This document shows positions 1 through 12,659 of a stretch of 64,000 bases of DNA, piece by piece. This stretch comes from Entoloma clypeatum. Taxonomy: Eukaryota > Basidiomycota > Agaricomycetes > Agaricales > Entolomataceae. The notes under the pieces were generated by a model that searched no databases, was not told where the DNA came from, and saw only the letters and a program-made list of their open reading frames with translations. Made by a program: the position numbers and the translations under genes. The DNA lies in contig OY751491.1 in NCBI GenBank assembly GCA_963565915.1, forward strand, positions 2,356,001-2,420,000. The letters run 5' to 3'. How positions within the stretch are numbered: position 1 is the stretch's first letter; each line of letters begins with the position of its first letter.

Positions 1-3000
1 CTATCCGATGACCTCCGATTTTGCGACCGCTTCTCTCCTTTCAAAATCAAGCATGAAATCTTTCTTGGATCGCTCTGGATCCATTCTTGCAGCTATTGCA
101 GTATTTTCTAGCAACTCAGTTAGCCATATGTCTGTCTTCGACGATCAATGGTCCCAAGCACGATTGAATGTCTCTTATGAGGAGTCGAGTAATTACGCTA
201 TCCGACACCATCAAGATGGTCCAACGGTGGCGTACCCCGGGCAGGTCCTGCCGCAGGTTATCATGCTGCAAACTTGCTTCCAATCATGGCCTCGTTGCCT
301 CCACCCTAACATCTCTGTGCCCGACGCACTTGATATCCTCTTGCGATGCGTCGTCCACGTAGAACCGTCCCTTGGCGAGGCCTCTTGCGCAGCGCTCAAA
401 CGATTCATGGCCGACCGCAAAAATGCATTGACCGTTCTACAATGCTTTACCGATTTTCTCTTCAGTCCTTCTCGCATGGCTCGGGAGTGCTCCGGAGTGA
501 GACTACTGGTGGAGTTCCCGAAAATACTGCAGTTGTGGGTTGACGTTGTTGACGGTTGGATACGTGGTTTGCTTCAACAAAGCCCGAGTTCCATGCCTGA
601 TTTCGATGAAATCATGACGAGATGCAGCGAAATTGAAGGGGGCGCTTTGTTTTTGTTGACGCACGAGACACGCCCAGTACACTATGCTGGACTCAAAGTA
701 ATCCGCCATCTCGGCCTCCTGTCGGAACACATTTTGCCCTCCGACAGGACTGGAACCTCATTGCTTTGGGTGCAATACTTGCACGGTAAAGGCGTTGAAA
801 AGACCTCTTATCTCAATGGGTACGATGAACTTCTCGAGAATCCCGAGCTTACTCGATTGGAACAGTGGCGGCAGTCGACGCGGGTCGATGTCATATTACG
901 AATTGCCGATAGCTCCCATGAAAAGGACCGCAACTTATGGACTTATGTCCTCCCTGCATTTTTGCAGGCCAGCATGGATCTTGGAATCGCTTTAGGACCA
1001 TTCAGAGACACTGTGGTCGCAGCGGCTTCACGGTATCACCCTATCATATCTCATCTTGCAGGTTTGAGCACCCGGATCCCTGCTGGTCTTCCAACCCGTA
1101 CCGCCTCAACTGATAGGGACGGTCCCAAATTCCTCCGGGATACCAAGCCCCTTGTGGACCAATGGCGAATCTGGGTCAAAGCCCTTTGTGCAACCGCCAC
1201 TCTGTCAGAGTCCAGTCGACCAGCCCTGACGTCCCTAGGAAGGGAGCATACGCGTGCGCCATCTGATGCAAGTTTCGAACGGGAACGACTGTCTACGACT
1301 CGTGGGTTGTTTAGGTACCTGACGCCGTTTTTGGATTCCGAGTATACACAATTCAGGGACACAGCTGTGCTCTGCATCAGTTTGTTCCCATCCACCGCAT
1401 ACCCACAACTCCTAGAAGACTTGAGCCTTCTAGCCGGCCGCCAATTCTACGACGACCCTCGGAGTAAGGCTAGTCCTTCGCCAGCCCTCGAGCAAGCTAT
1501 TGGTATACTCTCCCCTCGCCAGTTCCATGACGAAGCAAGGTTCAAACCGGCAGCTGCACTCCTAGCGGAACGTTCACGGCGCCAAGAACGTCTCCATTCT
1601 GCAGTGGCACATATCTATTACCTCACAGCCCATTACCTCCAGCTTCAACGGTCGGCAGGTCGGCAAGCTGCCCTCGCAAATGTTCTCAAATTTGTCCGAA
1701 ATACTCAAGCGTTTCTCACTGCTCCTGAAATGCGCGATAACCCCACACTCCAAAGATTGCGTCGGTACTTCTGTGGAACCGTTGAACAACTGTTTGATGG
1801 TTTGGCGACACTCAAAGATTCTGATCGATTTATTCCGTCCCATATGCACCTGACGTTATATCGTCTCTGTGAAGAGTGGTGCCAATTTGGTCCGCAAGTG
1901 GAAAGTGTTAAGAAGCGGAATTTACAAATGCTGAATGCAGCCTCTGCACTGGATGCGGATTTAGTTGATGCAAGAGAACGTTTCAAGGTGGAGACGTCCC
2001 TATTGTCTCAAGCCGCTGTGGGGGCCCTTGCATCTCTATGCGTTCGTGACGATCCTTGCGTCAGGTTACCTCATACTGACCCTATAACTCTAGCAAAAAG
2101 CATTTTATCCACCTGACATGGCATCGAGTTCTCCTACTGAACGGTTTCCGCCCGAATATGCCAGGCCTCTTACTTTGTCTGGGGTCTTGGAACGATTCAC
2201 TGGGATTCTGTCCTCGTCTCACGAAGCCACACAAATCAGAGGAAAGTAGGTACATCAATTACCTAGTGCACCACCCTTTACTTAAGATAACCAGGAAAGG
2301 ACTGTGGTCCCTACTATTGTGCATTGGAAGCAACGCGGAGCTGCTTGACGAGTCAATCAAAAGAGCAGTCATTTTCACGGACGGGGTGGACACGTGCAAC
2401 GCCCTATTCTTCGAAACGATAAGGGACATCGTTTGCAATTCGTCCAGCCATGCCTTCAGCTTCTCTCAGATCGTATGTCTTGGGCTTTTGAACCTACGGC
2501 ACCCCAAACATTCAATCCGGCGTTCCGCCTTCCGTATTTTGGAGGCAATACATCAACAATCATCCGGCCTCCTAGCTCTATCTGACCTTGAGGCTCCCGT
2601 CGCGAGTCGTGCCGCGAGTACATACATTCAGGCTCACCGTCTGATCTCCGAATTCCTTGCTGGGGAACATCCAAACCAAGGCATCAAAATTCTTGCGCAA
2701 TTTTCCACTTGGCTTCCTCACCTCCCCAAAGCTGCATCAAACACCAATGTGACCATTCTCATTCTCCAAAGCCTCGAATTCTGGATCTCCAATATTGAAC
2801 TTATGCCAGAGGATAGGTCAACATGGTCGCCAGGTGGCCTTGCGGCTTTGTACCACCTGTTGTCTCTGACGCTGCGTTATGGACAGACCCATGCAGAACA
2901 AATATTGACCATCTGGACAAAGTTGGTGGAGTCACCTCATCTTGCGAATGGTCATGCAACTGTTAGATTTTTGCTCGAACAATCACACAAAGTCGGCAGT

Positions 3001-5142
3001 ACAATCTACATTGGTTGCGCCGCAAATATCGTGGCTTCCTTATGCCAAACGTCCATCAGTCAGCAAATTTTCCAGGACCTTTGTTCTGTCATTGAACCTG
3101 CTCGTATGCTGCCCACGATAGAGCACAAATTGAAATTCCCAGATGCCCGTGATGCGGATCTCTGGGGAGATCTTGGTGCTTTATTCGAGGATGAGCCACG
3201 GCTATGTTTGGGTTCAGCGCAGTTTGCCTGGCTGTTTTTGACAGATGTGGCGATCCAGCGAAACTGGGACCTTAAAGAGGAGATACCGACTTTGTTTCAT
3301 GCATTATTCACCCATCTCGATCACCGCACTCCTTTTGTGCGGGAACGGGCCCGGCATATGTTGTTCCAATGTCTGCGATCTTGGACACGTGAGGAGATGC
3401 TAGATCGGTCCCTCAATCTTGGCCACACCACTATCAAGAGCAGTATTGCCCGCCTGGAAGAGGAAGCGGAATCTATGTATTGGAAAGAGGAAGAATCAAG
3501 TGAGGATTGCGAATCCAAAATCAAATGGCTTTCTTCTCGTGTAATCGAGCATTTGAAGCCTCTCCGTCCGTCCATAGCTGATGAATGGGGATCTTTGGCG
3601 TTGCATTGGGGTACCACTTGTTCCATCCGTGGAATTGCCTTCCGATCTTTACAGATCTTCAGAGCTCTCATGCCACGAGTGAAGCAACGAGACCTGGCGG
3701 TTCTGCTCGGCCGCTTGTCCAATACCATCTCTGCGGCTGATGAAAATTTACAATCTTTCACCGCGGAGATTCTACAAACTGTCACCGCTCTTACGGCTGA
3801 GGGCGATGTGGACTGGAGCTCGCTACCTCAAATATTCTGGTGTGCTTGCGCGTCGTTGTCCACCACGATCCAGAAAGAATTCTCTCAAGTCCTTGAGCTT
3901 CTCGATGTATTACTCACGAAGATCGATCTAGATGATCAGGATAGCATCGAACTCCTACTGTCAAGGCGGCCCACAGACTGGCAAGGATCTCCTGTCCTGC
4001 AACCGTCCTTATTGAAAGGGCTACGTTCATCAAATACGTCGGAGAAGACGATGAAAGTCCTCTGTGTTCTAGCGAAAATACAAGACAAACGCCTGATCGA
4101 TCCCTCAGGTGGCCGACTTCGTGATCTTTACACCCTTTCACTTCCTTGGAGCCTTCGCGCGATGGCTTCAGAGAACCCTGAAGACGCTCTTCGGCATTTT
4201 GCAGAAAGCATCAGTGTCCTTGCTGTGAAGGAAGGCAAACAGAGCATCTCAAAAATTATGACTTCTTTTGCCAAAAATCACTTCCGAACCCGAGATGATT
4301 TTCTGCGCCAGTCGGTTGCAAGTCTCCGAGAGCATTATGGGACAGACTGGACTGAGATTGCCACTCTACTGCTCGGTCTCGTCCTGAACCGCGAACGGTG
4401 GATACAGGTCCACGCGATGCAAATTCTCAAAGTACTCTTCCAACAACCAAGGAATCCGCTACGCCAGTTGGGATCAGAACTCTTGATGCCCTTATTGCGT
4501 CTTCTAGAGACAGATCTTGCATCGCAAGCTCTTGAGGTCCTTGAAGAGCCTATTGTGATAACAGGTGGTGCAGCAGCAAAGCACGTCCTTCGCATGAGTA
4601 TGCATATGCAAAGCCTCGTACAAAACAAAGAGACTGTGGGGACCGTTTTCGGAATTCCGGAGGAGTCTGGATGGTCTATTGCTCGAGCGGACGAATTGCG
4701 GGAAACCTGCCGAAATAACGTCATGGCTGTATTCGACACCTGTTCAATGGCGACACGTCCTTCCCGCATTGAGTTTGAACCGGAAGTAGAAGCGCTAGCA
4801 TCCCCGAAAATCCCGAAGGACGAACTCGACGGTTTGGTGAAGGACCTTCATGAGCTGGCAAGTTTCTTCCAAGAGGGTGAACCTCGGAATGTCTCTACTC
4901 TACTCCCTCCTCCGAACCGACGGCTAGAGGCGCGTGTCGCCGCTATCCTAGCGAAATCCAGCGCGTCTGCCAACATCTCTGATATGCCTCAAACGCCGTT
5001 TTTGGATGTGTTCAGCATCGCTGGCGCGGCCAATGACGACAACGACCAATCGGACGGATATTCAGACACTGACTCTGAAGATGATGCATTTGTATTTGAT
5101 TCTCCTACTGCATATCGTAGCACCCCGAACGGTTACCATTAG
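1..5142 (+). CDS. mor2: Furry/Mor2/Tao3 (PAG1) cell morphogenesis protein, 3' part
   Basis: Only the C-terminal 1,679 codons lie in the window; the frame is open at base 2 and the ATG at position 8 is probably internal. The reading joins exons 2-2041, 2094-2245 and 2295-5142. The introns are 2042-2093 (GTTCGT...TAG, branch CTGAC) and 2246-2294 (GTAGGT...CAG), and the joined length is a multiple of three. The protein is a long helical-repeat scaffold. Segments such as LRDTKPLVDQWRIWVKALCA and LFRYLTPFLDSEYTQFRDTA resemble the central region of Furry/PAG1 proteins, and the part around EVLEEPIVITGG resembles the Mor2/PAG1 C-terminal domain. The tail is acidic (SDGYSDTDSEDDAFVFD). In yeasts this family scaffolds NDR kinase (Cbk1/Orb6) signalling for polarized growth and cell separation. 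The family call rests on motif recognition, not alignment. Confidence 0.85.
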
Positions 5143-6359
5143 TTCCTTCTGTTACCATCACTCATAATCCAGCATTGATTTCGGATTAGCTGTACGCATT
5201 ATTGTACATATACCATACCCACACCCAGTCCACCAATACTGACATCTCTCGAAACAAAATAATATCATTCCTTACCTTGATGTAATTCAGTGAATTCGCA
5301 TGATCGAGCATCCTTCACAAGAATTTAAAAGCTATCTTGAGGTAGAAGGCTTTTATCCTCAGGAAGGGGCCGAGGTGGTGACATGAGTCAGATACTTCTA
5401 CTTCATACTTCATCATCGCTACAGTCCTGAACACAAATATTGAGACTCTCTTCGACCCTTCATTCGGCATGTAGATATGGATGATACTTGCCTAAAACGA
5501 AGCCTCATGGTATTCACGAATCCGAAGTGTGGCCGGTGAAAAGACCCCGCCCGCGAGAAAGCCTTAAGGTTCAATCCAAGAAGCCACTGAGGCGCAAGTT
5601 TTGTACCGTTAGGCATGGATTTGTCTTTGAGGTGGCTCGTGGTGACGAGGACCTGGACCTTGCAAGGCATTGAATATGGATATGTCCGTCTCTTATTCAT
5701 GGTCCATCATGTGAACGGACGGCATTCATCGTCGCGTTGAACAATAGTTACAAGGTGCTGTGACGACACAGAACCTTTCGTGCCGATAGGTTCCTTGGAA
5801 TTATACCGACCCAAATTTTGTGGGCGATTGGGCCTGAAGTCGATTTCGTCGCCATCAAAAAATCTTGTGTTCACAATGAAGAACGAGAACGTGTTTTACA
5901 TCTGGATGACCCAGTTAACGACCGCGCTTCAAAGGTACGTGGAGAGCGTGACACAAGTTACGTATAAATTATGGGTCGAAGCAGGCTGTTGATCTGGAGA
6001 TCATAATTGGATCAGAACTGCACGGGAGATCACGTTCGGGATGGCATAGAGCCGCGCATCGGAAGGAAACCTTGCTGAATTTCCCGTCCTTCTGAGAAGT
6101 GTTGGCATGAAAACTGCATGGCTAGTCTTGGGGCAGAGTACTTGGTCTTGGTCTTGGGTGTGGAGGCATAAGCTATCTATCCTCCTCCAAAAGGTAGTCG
6201 ATAGGTTTACCGCAGGGTGGCTCTGTACGAATGTCTTGAATGTGCGAACGCACTTCATTTGACTTCCAAATCAAGCATTCCGCAACAGACACCATTGCAT
6301 CCTCTCTCAGAACTTGGCGATGCTATGACGGCCCTGTTCATTATTTCAATTCGGCGTGC
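5143..6359. other. Intergenic region between convergent genes, no gene recognised
   Basis: This 1.2 kb lies between the stop of the Furry-type gene and the stop of MLH1, which converge here. It holds only short open frames (for example 5488-5673 plus and 6001-6258 minus). I could not assign any of them or join them into a convincing spliced gene. The first part should contain the 3' UTR and polyadenylation signals of both genes. No tRNA was recognised. Confidence 0.5.
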
Positions 6360-9277
6360 TTAACATCTTTCAAAGACTTTGTAAAGGTCTGGAAGGCTGG
6401 CGATCTGTATGACATCGCGGTCCAACAGCGATTTAGGAGCCACAAGATACCGCCTCAATGCAGGGAAGATAACATGTTGTATTTGCCACCTCTCAGCATT
6501 TTCTTGGGCTTGCAGCTCATCAGTCCCATCGGCAATCAACGGGTCAGGCAAGGCCATGACACCAGGTGCATAGAAATAGGCCAACTCCCGGAAGAATGTC
6601 TCGAAGCATCCTATCTCGGTTTTCCAGTCAACCTATGCGGAATGATGGGCGTCATACAACACGCAGTAAATTGCTTGTAAAAGTAGCTCACCTGAGGTCC
6701 AAGTCGCATCAGGAAATTGGGCAGGCTATCAAGGCTCGGCGTGTAGTCTCGCAACAACAGTGGAAGGCTCTCCACGAGACCCGTGTCAGAGATATCGAGA
6801 GAGAAATATTCTGAAAGCATTTCTCGTCGCTCCATGAGAATACCAACTATACGCTAAGTGGATGGATTGTTCAACAAAAGTCGATTCCTGAGACTGTAGG
6901 ATGCTCACGTCTATGATCTGAGCCTTACTTAGCGTACTCGTCTTCGTAGACTCTTCCGCGTTAACAGCAATTTCGACCAATGTCTGTAAAGATGGTGGAG
7001 GTTCCAGTTTCAACCGCCGAAAGTCACCAAATTGTCTCAAACCGAGCTGATAAAAGAGCTCTTCTCTAAATATATGCAGTGGTGTGGTCAGTTCAGGGTG
7101 GAAGACATTCGTGCCATAAGAACGTACGCAAGAGCGCCATGGTTGACGAGATAGAGATTTGTTGAGTACTGGATTAGAGATAGTGATCGAGGAATATCGA
7201 CGATTCCGACGAAAGTATGTTTCTCGAGTATCTCAGTAAGTTCTATCAAGAGCTTGAGTTAGCCAAAATTGAGATTCTAGGGAAGACAAACATACGTCTA
7301 TGTTTGTCTTTGAGCAGCTTTTTTCTTAGATCCTTTACTGATGTCAAGAAACATTCCGATTCCTTGATTTCGCGTGAGCTTGAATGTTGTGGCATCGAAG
7401 CCCCAGCAGACCCTTTCGAAGAACTCTTTGATATCTGCGCTGGGTTTGAGATGGGAAACATAGAATCTAATGTCCGCTCTTTTAGGGAGGTTCGGACTTT
7501 ATGCTGAGAGAGCGTCTTCTTTTTAGGTTCGTCCGCTAAGTATGGAAAGGATTAATAGACATAGATCGGTCAGATACGAACATGAAAGTCACCTTTAGAA
7601 AGGTTAGAAGAGGATCCTTCCTCTTCCTCGGCATCGCTGCACTCCCGTTGCTTTCCTTTCCGCTTTTTGGAAAGTTCTTGCTGTTCAGGATTCGCAACAC
7701 CCCCTGTGAGAAGAGTCTTGAAGGAGTGAAGAAAATTAGCTGATCAAGATCATAATAATGAAATGATTGTCACCTGATATTCAAAAGTTCTGGAATGATT
7801 TTGAGCCGTTAAGGCTTTCTGGAAGGCATCAGAAACTTTTTCGATGATTGCATCTTCGTTGAGAAAGTGGACCTCGCGTTTAGTAGGGTGGACATTAACG
7901 TCGACGGATCTTGGATCGATCTCCAGACTGGACGTGCATTGAAAATATGTTCAAAAGTGCCAAGTGCTCACAAACCTGAGATAAATAAAAGGAGAGGCGC
8001 CTTTGGGTAGTATACCGTTGTAGACAGCCTCGAAACCGCGTTTCATCCGTGATGATTCCACCAAGCGATCTTCCATGAAAGTGAGGATAAAGCACCGAGA
8101 ATACGATCTTCCCTTACGATTGATAAAGAGCAGAAATATCATCTTTTTGGCCTGATAATTCGCGTTGGTAATGCGAGCTTCCGCGCGCCACGATTCTGGG
8201 TCGTCGTCAACATCCATGCCTTCGTCATGCGAGCATTCTTTAGAGGATACGTTGACGTTCACTAATTCTTTCGCTATTGAATGACCATAAAGAAGCCTGA
8301 TAGTATTGGTAGTTTCCGAAGCTGAAGGACTCGAGAGATCTGGTGAAGCTGAACCGGCCTAATTAAAGATTTCCAGATTTGATTTCTCAATTTGAAAACT
8401 GCCAAATGCTGATACTTGCCTTCTTGCAAACAAATGAAACCTTGGGATTGTGTATCGCATATTTGGTGAGGACATCAAGAATTCGCGAATACTCTTCAGA
8501 GGAACTGCGAAGTGCAGCCAGTCGCGTGGGTGTATTGTAGAAAAGATCCTCTATCTGGAAGCAAATTCAGAGGGCGTAGATTCCAAATCAACATACATAC
8601 AGTGATGGTGGTCCCATCATTCCCCGCACATGGTTTTGGGTCAGCATTTTGGCCAGACTTCGGTTCCACAAGGGAGCCGTCCGCATAGCAGGCTCTACAA
8701 TATCAACGAAGTCAGACGGTGATATATGCCGTCGCCGCTCACTGACTTCCACGCACAGCTGTCTGGCTTGGTCTTGGTTGTGACAGTGAGGTGTGCAACA
8801 TGAGATATGGATGCTAAAGCCTCCCCGCGAAAGCCATAAGTCCTGATATGCGACAAATCTGCGAATGTCGAGATTTTGGACGTTGTGAACCTTTCCGCCA
8901 AGATGGGCAGGTCAGTTTTCTAGGAGAGTTGTTGTTCAGAGATACACTATAACAGATGCCACCTGCATCCAACTTACGCGGATACCACAGCCGTTGTCTT
9001 GAATTTGCAGGAGCTTCATCCCGCCATCCTTGACCGTCACGCGAATAGAAGTCGCACCCGCATCCAGGCTGTTCTCGACGAGTTCCTTGAGCGCAGAGGC
9101 TGGTCGGTGAATAATCTTTGAAATGACACGTTCCATGAAAGTGACAGGACACAGTGGAAAAGCCAAACCCACCTCTCCAGCAGCAATACGGTTTATGAGT
9201 GACTCCTGGAGGCGACGGATTGGTAGCGGTTCGTTCGGAGCTGGAGAGGGCGAGCGTTGTCTCGCGCTTGTGCTCAT
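6360..9277 (-). CDS. MLH1: DNA mismatch repair protein MLH1 (MutL homologue)
   Basis: Spliced gene running from ATG at 9277 to TAA at 6360-6362. The N-terminal GHKL ATPase motifs are intact: LINRIAAGE joined to [15 protein letters not shown] (catalytic Glu and Asn), DNGCGIR, then [15 protein letters not shown]. The transducer domain follows with [12 protein letters not shown] and [16 protein letters not shown]. The C-terminal dimerisation domain ends in FERC, the conserved MLH1 terminus, which supports completeness. Introns read directly include 9116-9172, 8920-8977, 8359-8419 (GC-AG candidate) and 8070-8117; about nine or more exist. MLH1 pairs with PMS1-type partners in the nucleus and acts after MutS in mismatch repair and meiotic crossover control. 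An in-frame ATG lies further upstream at 9415, but MSTSARQRS is preferred because it starts close to the conserved domain. The start region is divergent from the CBS-domain gene. Confidence 0.93.
8359..8419 (-). other. Candidate GC-AG intron in MLH1
   Basis: The exon before it ends with codons for VCKK and the donor reads AG|GCAAGT. The acceptor is TAATTAG, and joining keeps the frame into [12 protein letters not shown] and on to the conserved transducer domain. A GT donor four bases downstream (GTATCA) combined with an acceptor ten bases further on would also preserve the frame, so the GC-AG call is favoured but not proven. Confidence 0.55.
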
Positions 9278-9454
9278 AACTAGTGAATCAGGATTTGCGG
9301 GCGGCGTTCGACGCGACTTTAATTGAGTTACGTCAGCAAAATTAGGCTGAACCTTTGGGCGGTAGCTGAAGTTCACTGGCAAACAGCTGCACGACCACGA
9401 CTGTGGCATTGACATCTACATCGAGCTCGTTATCCTTTACAACCACCGGAAAAC
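9278..9454. promoter_or_regulatory. Divergent promoter between MLH1 and the CBS-domain gene
   Basis: Only 177 bp separate the two inferred start codons (MLH1 ATG at 9277 minus, CBS gene ATG at 9455 plus). The two genes must share this promoter interval. No TATA box is obvious. Confidence 0.6.
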
Positions 9455-10104
9455 ATGGATGACAAGTACCGCGGCGCTGTTGTAGAAGTACGCTCCATGT
9501 TTCGCAACGCGAAATATCGTAACTGAACGTTATCCGAGCTCTTAGGATTTACAGTTACCCCCAGCGTTCTCGCTACCGGCTAAAGAAGCCATATCTCGGG
9601 CGATCGAGCTTGCCTACGAACGTGACTTCTCTCATATCCCGTAAATCCTTCGTCTCATAAAAGCTGCATTGAATCTGAACCATAGGCTGCATTGCTTCCT
9701 TTTGAAGTGTATTGGACCAACACAGGAGACCAGTTGGATATGTTGATGTTGCTGAATTGAAAGCGAAATGGGAAGCTGGAAAAGCCGATCCAGTGCGTGC
9801 TGCTCTGTGCATTCATCACAACTTTCGATGTCAACTCCATCTAGGCTGATAAGGTCTCCGATTATATGACAAGATTCAAGCGCAATGCATCGCATCCATA
9901 CACTATCATCACACCCCTATCATCATTATCAGAATTAGAGCAGTTTTTAAAGACACATATATTCGCACTAGGCAAGTTCCGATTTTTCCCTAATACATGC
10001 CTATTGATTCTTCTCATACAGTTACCGATAATGAGAGGAAGTTCGTACTCGCGGTTGCCACACAGCAAGATTTGGATAACTTCGTATCCCGCCGTGGTTG
10101 CTAA
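9455..10104 (+). CDS. Small CBS-domain protein (five exons)
   Basis: This gene is invisible as one open frame and was found by splicing. Exons are 9455-9487, 9546-9640, 9708-9792, 9845-9971 and 10022-10104; together they make 423 nt, 140 codons plus stop. Introns 1-3 are GT-AG; intron 4 starts GCAAGT. The protein starts MDDKYRGAVVE. A first CBS motif covers about residues 25-65 (FSHIPVLDQHRRPVGYVDV) and a second ends the protein (RKFVLAVATQQDLDNFV). CBS pairs bind adenine nucleotides and act as energy sensors in many proteins; no catalytic domain is attached here, so the protein may be a stand-alone sensor or a subunit. The family call is firm; the specific role is unknown. Confidence 0.8.
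9972..10021 (+). other. GC-AG intron in the CBS-domain gene
   Basis: Donor AG|GCAAGT, acceptor ATACAG. The frame before (THIFAL) and after (TDNERKFVLAV) is conserved CBS sequence. The GT four bases downstream would shift the frame, and no compensating acceptor was found. This is direct frame-based support for a non-canonical donor. Confidence 0.7.
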
Positions 10105-10574
10105 CAGATGGGCAACCCTGTTTGTAACATTATTTGTGTATTTGACTTCTCTAAAACTAAGTACATCTAACTTCAACACCACGGCACGAATGTGGGCTCT
10201 GATTGACGTAGCATGGCTAATGATACAAAACTGAAAGGAGACTGAAGCACGTTTATATTGAATTGAAGAATTGTCAGTGGTAGTTGACTTAGCAAAAATT
10301 CCTACCATAGAGATAGAGATATCTGTCACGTCCATGCAATCCATGTCGAAGATACTTTCTTTGCAACAGGAGCAAGGCCTGTATTCGCGTCAGTGACATG
10401 CCGGTACATGTTCATCCTGTTTGACATACCGAAAATGAGGACAGGCCCCCAGGCTGATAACAATAGTGCAATGTGCTGAGTTCCGAATGATGAGGGGGGA
10501 TGTCGACCTTGGACTGAGTCGACGAATGTCGATAGAAAGCCAAAAAGTGGAACGAATATAAAGGAACTGGTTTC
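10105..10574. other. Intergenic region, no gene seen
   Basis: This is 3' flank of the CBS-domain gene facing the 3' end of the 7TM gene. A minus-strand open frame (9862-10344) overlaps the CBS gene antisense. It has no recognisable domain and is treated as a shadow. Confidence 0.45.
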
Positions 10575-12492
10575 TCATCTGTCATCAGAAATTCCACCCT
10601 GAACACGAACACGCACCATTGAAATAATATGACTTGTAATATAGAAGAAGGAAGGGAAGGAAGTGGCCGTCGTGACTTGAAGACTGCATAAATTAGCAAA
10701 ATAATTCAAGTCCCAAAACGATGCCGAGGAATCGAACTCACTCCCAAATGACCGATTTAACGACCTCCGATGAGTAGCCCCGAAATAACTATCCACAGTA
10801 TCGTCGTCTCTGCTTTCCTTCCGCTCCTCGTATCTAAAGTCAGAATCGAAAACATCCCTGCTCAACCTCATTATATCATTCCTATCCTCATCCACACTCG
10901 ATGCACCCAGCATCTGCCTCCAATCCTCTTTTGATTCTGACCTCGTCGTCAGCGTAGCCTCGCCACCGCCTTCCTTGGCGACCACGACCGCATCTATTTC
11001 GGTTGACGCCGCCTCTGGGGATGAGGGATTCGCGAACCTCGGAAGAGAAAACGCCGAAGAGGAAGGAGATGTCCTCGACTCCTCCCTCTTGGGTGGTGTC
11101 ATTTCTGGATACTTCGGAGACTCGTTGAGTGTTTCCAGCTTCAAAGATGAAGAAGGTATCGCCTTCGGCCGGCTGAGCGACAGGGAGAAACGGCACGAGG
11201 ATGTCAATGTGGGTGATGGACGCAATGGCTCCGACTTGGAAGTACGTGGAGCTTTCTGGGAGCGTACAGAGATGGTGCGAGGGCGCATAAAGTGAACACG
11301 CTTTGGACGATGTGGGGGGTCACTGACGCGATCAGTGTCCATTCCTGGGTCCCTAGATCGCTTTAGGTGGCCGTTTGTCTTTGAGATGCGAAGGAGCGAA
11401 CGGATCGAAAGGTAGAAAAATGGAACATATACGACCAGAGGTATCCCGGCATAGCCCAGAAACCGAATCCTAAAAAGCAACACCGTGATATATTGCGGTG
11501 TGTGGTGGAGCGGAAAGAAAAACGCACCATATGGGGTCGGCGTAGTCACAAAAAAAGCTGCTGCTGCGGTGCCCGGTGTCATAACGGAGCACGACAGCAA
11601 TCTGGATGGCGGAAGCAAGTACAGGATACACGATCAAGGGGAAAATATAGAACCAGCGCCAACCCAAAGCACTAGACTTCATAAGAGGTGATCAAAGATA
11701 ATCTGAAACGCGAAAGCCTACCAAGTTCCCCCTTCCGACCATGTTTTAGGTTTTAACGCGGCCATCGAGGTGGCGACCGAGAATGCTGCGGCTACGCCCG
11801 ACATTAGAAATGTTGCGAAGCCCATAAATATCGGCTGTACTGGTTCAAGGATTGCTGTGACTTTGAACTACAGCAAAAAATCCGTCTTCAACGTACCAAT
11901 GCAAAATCTTCTTGGCATAAGAAACGGGTTCATTCCCCAAATCAGACCTTCACAGACAAAAAATGAAGCCCGCCTGATCCAAAACATCACAAGAAAGAGT
12001 CACATACCTAGGCAGAAGAATAACTGCATAATCGTGCATCCAACACAATATGCTACCGGACCCCAATACACTCCCACTTTGCGCCCAAACCGAATAAACG
12101 TGATCCAGCATGTAACCAGACCTAATTCAACGAAATCACGATGTCTTTACCAGTCAGAGGCCTGGGCTGAAAAGAGCGCACCTGATAAGGACAGGGAAAA
12201 CCAGGCTATCTTAAGGCTATGTGGGATCATGGAGCCACAATGGGATCAAGTCGCGACAACCAACGCGTAGGATGGCGTTGACGGACGAGACTTGAGGCCC
12301 TGGCGAGAAGGCGTTATCCTGGATTCCTGGCGCTTTAAACACCAGTTTATTAAAAACTCTGTATGTCAGTCTCGCGATCGGCCGCGGCATCGAAACGGCT
12401 TCAGGGCTTGCATCTTCCAAGGTTCCATCAAAAGATACTTGCACACAGATCTAGCAACCCATCGGGTATTGGTTTTTGAGTCATGTGGTGTG
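10575..12492 (-). CDS. Orphan seven-transmembrane (GPCR-like) protein
   Basis: Spliced minus-strand gene. Hydrophobic helices read in order include KIAWFSLSLSGALFSA, GVYWGPVAYCVGCTIMQLFF, PIFMGFATFLMSGVAAAFSV, WRWFYIFPLIVYPVLASAIQ and FLGYAGIPLVVYVPFFYL. They are followed by a Ser/Arg-rich cytoplasmic tail of about 250 residues. Intron 11470-11527 joins FCDYADPIW to IRFLGYAG in frame. The layout (helices, then a long Ser-rich tail) fits a fungal receptor, and the Cys-Asp...Asp-Pro-x-Trp step before the last helix reminds me of basidiomycete orphan 7TM proteins; the family cannot be named with certainty. The first exon and start are unresolved, because several small upstream frames fit. A TATA-like box lies upstream. 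Confidence 0.55.
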
Positions 12493-12645
12493 GTGTATGT
12501 ATGTAGGGTCAAATCTGCGAGTGGATGGAGTGGTCTCTGGGAGTTCGATATGAATTCTGACGGACTTGAAAACACATCTGAATTGATCACCGCGTCAAAG
12601 CTTCTCGACTGGAGTCCCAAAAATGTAGTGAACTTAAACATTGTT

Positions 12646-12657
12646 CTCTTTATATAG
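12646..12657 (-). promoter_or_regulatory. TATA-like box upstream of the 7TM gene
   Basis: On the minus strand the sequence reads CTATATAAAGAG. It lies about 150-250 bp upstream of the likely coding start of the 7TM gene. An ATG directly after it (12641) is too close to be the translation start if this box is used. Confidence 0.4.
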
Positions 12658-12659
12658 AA

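Noticed and set aside
9862..10344. 160-codon minus-strand frame with a faint RNase H look
   Set aside because: It lies antisense to exons of the CBS-domain gene and has no catalytic residues.
10720..10790. tRNA-like T-loop (GTTCGATTC on minus)
   Set aside because: No T stem pairing, no acceptor or anticodon arm, and it lies in the coding tail of the 7TM gene.
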